From contig CAXMMQ010000009.1 of NCBI GenBank assembly GCA_963693035.2, forward strand, positions 124,001-188,000: a DNA stretch of 64,000 nucleotides. Direction: 5' to 3'. The DNA comes from Lichenicoccus sp963693035 (GTDB taxonomy: Bacteria; Pseudomonadota; Alphaproteobacteria; Acetobacterales; Acetobacteraceae). Under the pieces are notes generated by a model that saw only the letters and a program-made list of their open reading frames with translations, did no database searches and was not told where the DNA came from. Below are positions 50,600-58,166 of the stretch, one piece after another. Position numbers and translations under genes: made by a program. Position 1 is the stretch's first letter; each line of letters opens with the position of its first letter.

Positions 50600-52152
50600 G
50601 GGAGCGGTTCCTGGACAGGCGCGGGCGAGGGGCCACCGGCGGAGGCGGCCTGTAGCAGGTTGGCGACGGAGAGGTCGGCGCGTGCGATCTCGGCGCAGAC
50701 GCGGCCCTGGCTGAACACCAGCGCGCGGTGGCAGATGTTGGCGACCTCCTCGAAGTCGGTCGCCACCACCAGGATCGCGAGGCCCGCTTCGAGCGCGGTC
50801 TGCAGCAGGGCGTAGATCTCGGCCTTGGCGCCGACATCGACGCCGGCGGTCGGCTCCTCGAGGATCAGCAGGTTGGTGGCGAGCCCGAGCCAGCGCGCGA
50901 GCACCACCTTCTGCTGGTTGCCGCCCGAGAGGTTCTCCACCGGCCGCTGCGGGTCGTTCGGCCGCAGGCTCATGCGCGCACCGGCTTGGATGGTTTCTGC
51001 CCGTTCGCGCGCCGGCGACAGCAGCCCGAGCAGCGCGTGGCCGCTCGCACCCGGGTTCAGGAACAGGTTCTCGCGCACGCTGAGCTTCATGCCCAGGCTC
51101 TCGGCGACGCGGTCGCCGGCGACCAGCCCGACGCCGGCCTGCATGGCCTCCGACGGCGAGCGCGGGTGGTAGCGGGCGCCGGCCAACGTCGCCGCTCCCG
51201 CCTCGATCGGGCGGCAGCCGAACAGGGCGCGGCCGATATGGTCCTGGCCGGCGCCGCGCAGCCCGACCAGGCCCACGATCTCGCCGCGCCGCAGCGCGAG
51301 GTCGACCGGCCCGGCATCGCCCGCGACCAGCCCGTCCAGCATCAGGCAGGCCTCGCTGCCGGCGGTGCCGGGTTTGGCGAACACCTGCTCGGGCGGGCGG
51401 CCGACGATCATCGTCACCAGGTCGGATGGGTTGGTATCGGCGATCCTGCGGCAGCCGACCAGCCGGCCATCGCGCAGCACCGCGACCTCGTCGGCGACCT
51501 GGAACACCTCGTCGAGCCGGTGCGACACGTAGATCATGCCGATCCCGGTGGCTGCCAGGTCGCGCAGCACGGCCAGCAGGCGCTCCACCTCGTCGGCCGG
51601 CAGGCTGGCGGTCGGCTCGTCCAGCACCAGCACCTGCGCCTGTGCAGCCAGCGCGCGGCCGATGGCGACCAGCGAGCGCTCCGTGCGGCTGAGATGCATG
51701 ATGCGCGCGTCCGGATCGATGTCCGCACTCATCGTGCGCAGCGCGCGCAGCGCCTGCTCCCGGCTCTGTGCCCAGGAAATCAGCCCGAAGCGACGCCGGT
51801 AGCCGACCGCGAGCGCGACGTTCTCGGCGGCCGTCATCCAGTCGATCAGCCCGAGATCCTGGTGGATGAAGGCGACCCGCTGTCCGGTATTCCCGCGCCG
51901 CCCGGAGAGATGCCGATACGGCTCGCCACGAAACAGGATGCGGCCCGCATCCGGTGTGTGGATGCCGGCCAACGTCTTGATCAGGGTGGACTTGCCGGCG
52001 CCGTTCTCGCCGAGCAGCGCCAGGATCTGGCCCTCGCGCAGGGCGAGCGAGACGTCGTCCACGGCGAGCGTGCCGCCGAAGCGCTTGCTGACCTGCTCGA
52101 AGGCGAGCAGCGCGGGTGCGGTGCGGGTGGTCTCGGCGAGGGCGGCACTCAT
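50596..52152 (-). CDS. Sugar ABC transporter ATPase, two nucleotide-binding domains (RbsA/XylG type)
   Basis: This 518-residue protein carries two ABC domains. The first has Walker A GENGAGKST (48-56), an unusual signature LSRTERSLVAI in place of LSxGQ, and Walker B VLVLDEPTAS. The second has a degenerate Walker A (GLRGAGQDHIGRALFG), as is normal for this family, an intact signature LSGGNQQKVVLARWL and LILEEPTAGVDVG, where the Walker B aspartate is Glu. The gene follows the idonate-dehydrogenase-like gene after 36 bases. Confidence 0.92.
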   Translation of the reverse strand: MSAALAETTRTAPALLAFEQVSKRFGGTLAVDDVSLALREGQILALLGENGAGKSTLIKTLAGIHTPDAGRILFRGEPYRHLSGRRGNTGQRVAFIHQDLGLIDWMTAAENVALAVGYRRRFGLISWAQSREQALRALRTMSADIDPDARIMHLSRTERSLVAIGRALAAQAQVLVLDEPTASLPADEVERLLAVLRDLAATGIGMIYVSHRLDEVFQVADEVAVLRDGRLVGCRRIADTNPSDLVTMIVGRPPEQVFAKPGTAGSEACLMLDGLVAGDAGPVDLALRRGEIVGLVGLRGAGQDHIGRALFGCRPIEAGAATLAGARYHPRSPSEAMQAGVGLVAGDRVAESLGMKLSVRENLFLNPGASGHALLGLLSPARERAETIQAGARMSLRPNDPQRPVENLSGGNQQKVVLARWLGLATNLLILEEPTAGVDVGAKAEIYALLQTALEAGLAILVVATDFEEVANICHRALVFSQGRVCAEIARADLSVANLLQAASAGGPSPAPVQEPLP

Positions 52153-52188
52153 CGACTTGTCCCCTGCTGGCTGCGCTGCTGGCGCTGG

Positions 52189-53244
52189 TCAGGCAATTTC
52201 CAGATGGACCTTGATGGCGCGCTGCCGATCCCCCGCCAGTTGGAACGCCTCGTCGGCGCGGGCCAGGGGGATCGTCCCGGACAGGATCGGCGCGATGTCG
52301 ATCCGCCCTCTGGCCAGGGCCGCCACCGCGATGGCGAACTCCTCGTGGAAGCGGAACGATCCCACCAGGTCGATCTCGCGCGCCATCAGCAGGTTGGCCG
52401 GCAGCGGCACGCCGCCCTTGGGCAGCATCCCGAGCTGCACGATACGGCCGCCGGGACGCATCAGCGACGGCATGCCGATCAGCGAGGCGCTGGCGCCGGT
52501 CGCCTCGAAGGCGACGTCAAAGCCGCCGATGTCGGCGGCCGCCTGTTCGAGCGCGGCCGGGTCGGCGTGTACGTCGATCGTGCGAGCAGCGCCCATCTGT
52601 TGCGCGATCCGCAGCGGCGCCTCGAACAGGTCGGTGACTTGCACGGCCACCGCCCCCGCGAACAATGCGGAGGCAAGGCACAGCAGCCCGATCGGCCCGG
52701 CGCCGGCGACCAGCACGTGGCGGCCGGTGAGCTCGCCGGCGCGGCGCACCGCATGCAGGGCGACGGCGAGCGGTTCGGAGCAGGCGGCCAGCGTCAGCGA
52801 CATGCCGTCCGGCACCGGCACGCACTGGTCGGCGCGCACCGCCACGCTCTCGCTGAACGCGCCCTGTACGTGCGGCATCAGCGCGGCGCTGCCGAGGAAG
52901 CGCATGGTGCGGCAGAGGTTCGACCGGCCGGCGCGGCAGGCCTGGCAGTGCAGGCAGGGCCGGCTCGGGTTGATCGCGACCCGCGCGCCGACGGCGAGGC
53001 CGGGTGCGGCCAGCGACATCGGGTCCGCCGCCAGCTCGGCGACGATGCCGGACACCTCGTGGCCGAGGGTGAGCGGCTCGCGCACGGTGAAGTCGCCGAC
53101 GCCGCCCTTGTTGTAGTAGGAGAGGTCGGAGCCGCAGATTCCGCCCATGGCGACGTGCACGCGGGCCTCGCCGGGTTCCAGCGGCCGTTCCGCGATCTCC
53201 TCGACACGCAAGTCGTGAGCGCCGTGCAGCCTGGCTGCGAGCAT
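52189..53244 (-). CDS. idnD: L-idonate 5-dehydrogenase-like zinc dehydrogenase
   Basis: This 351-residue medium-chain zinc dehydrogenase has catalytic-zinc ligands C37 (GGICGSD) and H62/E63 (GHEVSG) and four structural-zinc cysteines (C97, C100, C103, C111). The Rossmann motif is VAGAGPIGLLCL. The MRFLGSAALMPHVQGAF segment is typical of IdnD, which oxidises L-idonate to 5-keto-D-gluconate. The ATG at 53244 is chosen over 53259 because GGGGAGG lies 6 bases before it. The divergent gene encodes a gluconate 5-dehydrogenase, the partner reaction, which strengthens the assignment. The substrate could still be a related polyol or sugar acid. Confidence 0.82.
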   Translation of the reverse strand: MLAARLHGAHDLRVEEIAERPLEPGEARVHVAMGGICGSDLSYYNKGGVGDFTVREPLTLGHEVSGIVAELAADPMSLAAPGLAVGARVAINPSRPCLHCQACRAGRSNLCRTMRFLGSAALMPHVQGAFSESVAVRADQCVPVPDGMSLTLAACSEPLAVALHAVRRAGELTGRHVLVAGAGPIGLLCLASALFAGAVAVQVTDLFEAPLRIAQQMGAARTIDVHADPAALEQAAADIGGFDVAFEATGASASLIGMPSLMRPGGRIVQLGMLPKGGVPLPANLLMAREIDLVGSFRFHEEFAIAVAALARGRIDIAPILSGTIPLARADEAFQLAGDRQRAIKVHLEIA

Positions 53245-53291
53245 CGAGAGCCTCCCCATAGGCTGCGGCCATCCCAGCTATGGTGCGGGTT

Positions 53292-53309
53292 GATGTGACC
53301 GTGCACATC
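53292..53309. promoter_or_regulatory. Putative LacI-type operator in the divergent promoter region
   Basis: GATGTGACCGTGCACATC has perfect 6-bp arms around a 6-base spacer, with the symmetry axis between C53300 and G53301. A central CG is a hallmark of LacI-family operators. It lies between the divergent idonate- and gluconate-dehydrogenase genes and is a likely target of the LacI-type regulator encoded at 46201-47274. Confidence 0.5.
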
Positions 53310-53415
53310 GCTATGCCACCGTTCCGGGCGGCACGGAAGACCCACCCGCTGCGCCCACTTGCGGTGGATTTTAAAGCGGCAATGATGCGGCCGCGTGTGC
53401 AGGAGCCCGGCGACC

Positions 53416-54189
53416 ATGGCGTCCGATCTTTTCGACCTGAGCGGGCGCCTCGCCCTGGTGACCGGATCGAGCCAGGGCATCGGGCTCGCTTTGGCACGCG
53501 GCCTCATCGAGGCGGGGGCGCGGGTGGTGCTGAACGGACGCGACCCTGGCCGGCTGCAGGCAGCGGCGTCTGGGTTGGGCGAGGGCGTGGTCTCGCCCAA
53601 AGGTGGTCTTGGCGCCTTCGACGTCACCGACCCGGATGCGGTGGAAGCCGGCATCGCCCGCATCGAGGCCGAGTGCGGCGCAATCGACATCCTGGTCAAC
53701 AATGCCGGCATCCAGCGCCGCACCACGCTCGAGGACTTCCCGATCGAGACCTGGCGCGAGGTGATGCGCACCAACCTCGACAGCGTGTTCTTCGTGGGCC
53801 AGGCGGTGGCGCGCCGGATGATCCCGCGCGGCCGCGGCAAGATCATCAACATCGCAAGCCTGCAGAGCGAGGCGGCGCGTCCGACGATCGCGCCGTACAC
53901 GGCGTCGAAGGGGGCAGTGAAGATGCTGACCCGCGGCATGTGCGCCGACTGGGCGAAGCACGGTCTGCAGATCAATGCGATCGGTCCTGGCTATTTCGAT
54001 ACCGAACTGAACCGGCCGCTGCGCGAGAACCCGGTCTTCGATGCCTGGCTGCGCGGCCGCACGCCGGCCGGACGCTGGGGGCAGGTCGAGGAACTGTGCG
54101 GGGCGGCGGTGTTCCTGGCTTCGCGGGCGAGCGATTTTGTCAACGGCCAGGTGATCTACGTCGATGGCGGCGTGCTGTCGGTTCTGTAA
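53416..54189 (+). CDS. Gluconate 5-dehydrogenase (5-keto-D-gluconate reductase), SDR family
   Basis: This 257-residue SDR closely follows the Gluconobacter enzyme Gno along its whole length. The cofactor motif TGSSQGIG is at 16-23, NNAG at 95-98, and the catalytic S148, Y161 and K165 (YTASK) are in place. The segments AGIQRRTTLEDF, FFVGQAVARRMIPRGRGKI and TPAGRWGQVEEL are characteristic. It interconverts D-gluconate and 5-keto-D-gluconate in the cytoplasm, usually with NADP. The ATG at 53416 has AGGAG upstream. It starts a plus-strand operon with the 2-ketoacid reductase and the SGNH hydrolase. Confidence 0.88.
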   Translation: MASDLFDLSGRLALVTGSSQGIGLALARGLIEAGARVVLNGRDPGRLQAAASGLGEGVVSPKGGLGAFDVTDPDAVEAGIARIEAECGAIDILVNNAGIQRRTTLEDFPIETWREVMRTNLDSVFFVGQAVARRMIPRGRGKIINIASLQSEAARPTIAPYTASKGAVKMLTRGMCADWAKHGLQINAIGPGYFDTELNRPLRENPVFDAWLRGRTPAGRWGQVEELCGAAVFLASRASDFVNGQVIYVDGGVLSVL

Positions 54190-54203
54190 GAGGAGAAAGC
54201 GCG

Positions 54204-55139
54204 ATGGGTCCGAAGCTTCTGCAGCTCTGTTCTTTACTCCCATCCACCCAGGCAAAGCTGGGCGAGCGTTATGACGTGCATCAGTGGCCTGAGGAACCGG
54301 CGCGCGAGGCGTGGCTGCGCGAGCATGCCGCGGGGGTGCGCGCGGTGGTCACCGGCGGCCATCAAGGCATCACCAACGCGCTGATCGACCGGCTGCCCGA
54401 TCTCGGCATCGTCGCGATCAACGGCGTCGGCTACGACCGGGTGGATCTCGATTACGCACAGGGTGCAGGGGTGCGGGTGACCAACACGCCCGACGTGCTG
54501 ACCGACGACGTCGCCGATCTGGCGGTGGCGCTGATGCTCAACGTGATGCGCCGGCTGCCGGCGGCCGACCGGCATGTGCGCGACGGGCTGTGGCCGAGCG
54601 GGCCGCAGAAGCTTGCCCGCCGCGCGTCCGGGCTGCGCTACGGCATCGTGGGGCTCGGCCGCATCGGTCATGCGATCGCCGGCCGGCTGGCGGGCTTCGG
54701 CGGCCGGATCGCCTATTCTGGCCCGAACCGCAAGCAGGTAGCCCATGACTACCATGCCGACGTGACGGCGCTTGCCGCGGCCTCCGACGTCCTGTTCGTC
54801 GCGACTGCGGCATCGACGGCCACCCGCGCGCTGATCGACGGCGCGGTGCTCGCGGGCCTCGGCCCCGAGGGTGTGCTGATCAACGTGGCGCGTGGGTCGG
54901 TGATCGACGAGGACGCGCTGGTCGCAGCCCTGGTGGACGGGCGTCTCGGCGGCGCCGGCCTGGACGTGTTCGCCGACGAGCCACATGTGCCCGAGGCGCT
55001 GCTGAAGCTGGAGAACGTGGTGCTGGCGCCGCATGTCGGCAGCGCCACGCGCGAAACCCGCGAGGCGATGGGCAACCTGATGCTGGACAATCTCGATGCC
55101 TTTTTCGCCGGTCGCGCGCTGCCCACACCGGTCGTCTGA
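54204..55139 (+). CDS. D-2-hydroxyacid dehydrogenase (2-ketogluconate/glyoxylate reductase type)
   Basis: This 311-residue NAD(P)-dependent enzyme has the Rossmann motif GLGRIG (150-155) and the catalytic R230 (NVARGSVID), E259 (ADEPHVPE) and H277 (LAPHVGS). The family includes GhrB/TkrA reductases of 2-keto-D-gluconate and hydroxypyruvate, which fits its place beside a gluconate dehydrogenase. The ATG at 54204 follows AGAGGAGAAAG and lies 14 bases after the previous stop; in-frame codons far upstream run through the previous gene. Confidence 0.88.
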   Translation: MGPKLLQLCSLLPSTQAKLGERYDVHQWPEEPAREAWLREHAAGVRAVVTGGHQGITNALIDRLPDLGIVAINGVGYDRVDLDYAQGAGVRVTNTPDVLTDDVADLAVALMLNVMRRLPAADRHVRDGLWPSGPQKLARRASGLRYGIVGLGRIGHAIAGRLAGFGGRIAYSGPNRKQVAHDYHADVTALAAASDVLFVATAASTATRALIDGAVLAGLGPEGVLINVARGSVIDEDALVAALVDGRLGGAGLDVFADEPHVPEALLKLENVVLAPHVGSATRETREAMGNLMLDNLDAFFAGRALPTPVV

Positions 55140-55153
55140 GGAGCCGCACTGCC

Positions 55154-55804
55154 ATGCCGATCCGCACGATCCTCTGCTATGGCGATTCCAACACCAACGG
55201 CACGAAACCGCTGCACGCTCCCGGATTGTTCGGCCGCTTCGACGAGACCGAGCGCTGGCCGGGGCGCCTGCGCGCGGCGCTCGGCGAGCAGTGGCGGGTG
55301 ATCGAGGAGGGGCTGCCGGGACGCACCACGCTGCATGACGATCCGATCGAGGGGCGGCATCGCAACGGCCTGCGGACGCTTCGCGCCACGCTCGAGAGCC
55401 ATCTGCCGCTCGACCTGGTGGTGGTCATGCTGGGCACCAACGATCTCAAGGCGCGCTTCGCGATGACGCCGGAGGACATCGCGGCCTCGGTTGGCGTGCT
55501 GCTGGCGGAGGTGCGTGTCGCCACCGCCGGTCAGGACGGGCAGGGGCCGCGGCTGCTCGTGGTCGCGCCGGTGCCGATCGAGGAGGTCGGCTTCCTCGGC
55601 GCGATGTTCAGAGGCGGTTCGGCGAAGTCCCGCGCCCTGGCGCCGCTGTACCGGGACATCGCCGAACGCAACGGCGCCGAGTTTTTCAATGCGGGCGCGG
55701 CGGCCCGGGTCAGCCCGGTCGATGGCGTCCATTACGAGGCCGACCAGCACGCCACCCTGGCGGCCGCGCTGGCGGACCGGATCGCACCGCTGTTCCGCGA
55801 CTGA
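55154..55804 (+). CDS. SGNH/GDSL-family hydrolase
   Basis: This 216-residue cytoplasmic esterase has the SGNH blocks: GDSN with nucleophile S12, G near 53, GTND with N96, and the DGVH pair D190/H193. No signal peptide is present. It resembles aryl-ester or lactone hydrolases of the same fold. It lies 14 bases after the 2-ketoacid reductase, so a role in cleaving a sugar ester or lactone fed into this pathway is a fair guess, not shown. Confidence 0.88.
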   Translation: MPIRTILCYGDSNTNGTKPLHAPGLFGRFDETERWPGRLRAALGEQWRVIEEGLPGRTTLHDDPIEGRHRNGLRTLRATLESHLPLDLVVVMLGTNDLKARFAMTPEDIAASVGVLLAEVRVATAGQDGQGPRLLVVAPVPIEEVGFLGAMFRGGSAKSRALAPLYRDIAERNGAEFFNAGAAARVSPVDGVHYEADQHATLAAALADRIAPLFRD

Positions 55805-55819
55805 CTTCGGGGTAGGACC

Positions 55820-56119
55820 TCAGGCGGCGACCGGGATCGAGACGTCCTCGTCCTCGACTTCGACATCGGCGAAGAAGCGGCCGCTCAGATGGCGGACCAC
55901 ATCCTGCACGCCGTAGAAGCCGGCGATCGCCTCGGCCTTGATGACCGTGGCGAACAGCTCTTCCAGGTGCAGCACGATCTCCATGAGGTCGATGCTGTCG
56001 AGTTCGAGGTCCTCCTCGAACCGCGACTGGGCGGTGATCTGCACGTCGCGCAGGAAGCAGGTTCGATCGATGGCGCCGATCACCTTGGTCAGAATTGAGC
56101 TTTCGAGAAGTTCGGTCAT
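55820..56119 (-). CDS. Acyl carrier protein (stand-alone)
   Basis: This 99-residue protein has the phosphopantetheine site in EEDLELDSIDLMEIV, with S42 as the attachment serine (DSI in place of the usual DSL). The C-terminal tail after about residue 80 is acidic (VEVEDEDV). The ATG at 56119 with AAGG upstream is preferred to longer in-frame starts. No fatty-acid or polyketide enzyme lies beside it; the convergent neighbour is the SGNH hydrolase and the divergent one a sugar-phosphate transferase, so it may serve lipid or glycan acylation. Confidence 0.88.
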   Translation of the reverse strand: MTELLESSILTKVIGAIDRTCFLRDVQITAQSRFEEDLELDSIDLMEIVLHLEELFATVIKAEAIAGFYGVQDVVRHLSGRFFADVEVEDEDVSIPVAA

Positions 56120-56328
56120 GGCCGGATGCCTTATCGTCACAACTTCGTTACAGTGCCAGATCACGAAACCGTGTGCAAGACCTGATCCGCTCAAATCGCA
56201 TCGTCCGACGGATTTTTCGCAACCGTAAGGAAATAGGCCTTAGCGCGTTGCCGCCATTGTTGTAGTTATGTTGTTGTAGCTATATCGAAACGACATCCCA
56301 CAACGCAAGCCGCCGGTAGCCCAGGATA

Positions 56329-57768
56329 ATGTTGGCCATTTCAGACCAGTCCCGCTCGCGTCCGCAGACCATCTCGTTCCCGGTGCTGTCCAGCCTGGTC
56401 CGGGTGGTCGACCTGATCCTCCTGGTCATCGCCGGCTACCTGTCGATCAGGATCGAGACCGCTGTCTACGGCAGCTATCCCAAGGGCCCGATCGAGCCGG
56501 CGGCCTGGGCGGCGGCGCTGGCCGCGAGCCTCAGCCTGGCGCGGGCCGGCGGCTATTCGCAGGCGGTGCTGATGTCGGGTATCGCGCAGATCCGGCGCCT
56601 GGTCCGGCCGCTGGCCTTCGGGGCGTTCTGCCAGATCGCCTGCCTGTTCGTGCTGTATCACGGCAACCTGCCGTTCCGGAGCTGGCCGTTCGTCTGGGGC
56701 GCGGTGGCCGCCGTGCTGACCGGTGCCAGCCGGCTGCCGCTGATGCGCCTGATCCGGCGCTGGAGCCGTGACGGCCGGCTTGCGCGCAAGGTCGCCATCG
56801 TCGGCGCCGGCGAGCACAGCCGGGTGTTCATGGAGCGGCTGCGCGAGGAGCCCGGCGCCTACCGGGTGATCGGCCTGTACGACGACCGGATGTCGCGCAT
56901 GCCGGAGCTGCCGCTCGACGTGCCGCTGCGTGGCACCGTCGGCGACCTGGTGCAGCATTCGCGCGAGGAGCGGGTGGACGTCATCGTGGTCGCCCTGCCG
57001 CTGACCGCCGCCGAGCGCATCAAGACCATCATGGAGCAGCTCAGCTCCACCGTCGCCGACATCGTGCTGACCACCGAGCTGCCGCGCCTGGGCCTCGACT
57101 ACACCCAATTCGACGCGGTCGGCCGCAATCCGGTGGTGGCGGTCCGCGAGGCGCCGCTGAAGGACTGGCAGGCGATCGAAAAGGCGCTGCTGGATCGCAG
57201 CATCGCGCTGCTCGCCCTGCTGCTGCTGTCGCCGCTGCTGCTGCTGACGGTGATCGCGATCAAGCTCGACAGCCCCGGGCCGGTGCTGTTCCGGCAGCCG
57301 CGCATGGGTTTCAACAACCGTCCGTTCCTTTGCTACAAGTTCCGCTCGATGCACAGCGCGATGACGGACCTGCTCGCCGACAAGCAGACCACCCGCGACG
57401 ACCCGCGCATCACCCGCGTCGGCCGCATCATCCGCCGCCTGTCGATCGACGAGCTGCCGCAGATCTTCAACGTGCTGAACGGCACCATGTCCCTGGTCGG
57501 CCCCCGGCCGCACGCGCCGAACACCAAGGCCGCCGACCGGCTGTTCACCGAGGTGGTGCAGCAGTACGCGCTGCGCCACCGGGTAAAGCCGGGCATCACC
57601 GGCTGGGCCCAGGTCAATGGCTGGCGCGGCGAGACCAAGACGGTGGACCAGATCGAGCAGCGCGTGGCCTGCGACTTGTTCTACATCGAGAACTGGTCGA
57701 TCCGCTTCGACATCGAGATCATGATCCGCACGCTGCTCGGCGAGGTGCGCAGCCGGACGGCGTTCTAG
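56329..57768 (+). CDS. Undecaprenyl-phosphate sugar-phosphate transferase (WcaJ/AceA type)
   Basis: This 479-residue polyprenyl-phosphate hexose-1-phosphate transferase starts exopolysaccharide repeat-unit assembly on the inner membrane. It has N-terminal membrane helices (about 20-140), a CoA-binding-like nucleotide fold (VAIVGAGEHS near 160), one helix at about 288-310, and the catalytic C-terminal domain with PVLFRQPRMGFNNRPF, YKFRSM, DELPQIFNVLNGTMSLVGPRP and KPGITGWAQVNGWRGET, each cited in part. The start at 56329 has AGGA close upstream. The TAG stop belongs to the CTAG end of repeat copy C. A GT87-like gene follows about 400 bases on. Confidence 0.9.
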   Translation: MLAISDQSRSRPQTISFPVLSSLVRVVDLILLVIAGYLSIRIETAVYGSYPKGPIEPAAWAAALAASLSLARAGGYSQAVLMSGIAQIRRLVRPLAFGAFCQIACLFVLYHGNLPFRSWPFVWGAVAAVLTGASRLPLMRLIRRWSRDGRLARKVAIVGAGEHSRVFMERLREEPGAYRVIGLYDDRMSRMPELPLDVPLRGTVGDLVQHSREERVDVIVVALPLTAAERIKTIMEQLSSTVADIVLTTELPRLGLDYTQFDAVGRNPVVAVREAPLKDWQAIEKALLDRSIALLALLLLSPLLLLTVIAIKLDSPGPVLFRQPRMGFNNRPFLCYKFRSMHSAMTDLLADKQTTRDDPRITRVGRIIRRLSIDELPQIFNVLNGTMSLVGPRPHAPNTKAADRLFTEVVQQYALRHRVKPGITGWAQVNGWRGETKTVDQIEQRVACDLFYIENWSIRFDIEIMIRTLLGEVRSRTAF

Positions 57769-57870
57769 AGCATGATCCGATCGATCATGCTCAGCTTGTC
57801 GGTTGATAGAGCAGCTTTATCCGACGCTTGGCATCGCGAAGCGATACCAAGCGATCGGATGCTGCTCTAG
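57765..57870. repeat. 106-bp palindromic repeat, copy C
   Basis: This copy differs from copy B at only 6 of 106 positions and has the same CTAG ends and two internal hairpins. It starts on the last codons of the sugar-phosphate transferase gene and gives it its TAG stop. Confidence 0.92.
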
Positions 57871-58166
57871 GCTTGAGAGCCGTTGAGTTATTTGGGCGAC
57901 GGGGCGGCCTGCGAGAAGAAATCCCTGATGTATGTGTTGATGAGCGGCGGACGCTGGTTGACGCGCCTGCCGCCTGCGGCTTGGGCACGACGCTCCCTAT
58001 GGCCGGGTTCGCTGAGTGGGCAAACGGTGTCCGGGGTCGCACGTTCGAAGCGCTGGCCGTGGCGGGTGGCTCATCTGCCGAGATCATCCCCGACGGCACC
58101 CTCGCCAAAGCGCATCGCTGTGCCGCGGACGACGAACGGACCCCCGCGCGTAGGCCATAGGGTCGT
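57871..58166. other. Unassigned stretch between repeat C and the GT87 gene
   Basis: About 300 bases without a recognisable gene. Short open frames exist on both strands, but none resembles a known family or has a good ribosome binding site. The stretch could be the remains of a decayed gene or an insertion. Confidence 0.4.

Noticed and set aside
56258..56280. Direct repeat TTGTTGTAG as a regulator site
   Set aside because: Two copies at 14-base spacing in an AT-rich promoter area are suggestive, but too short and simple to call a site.
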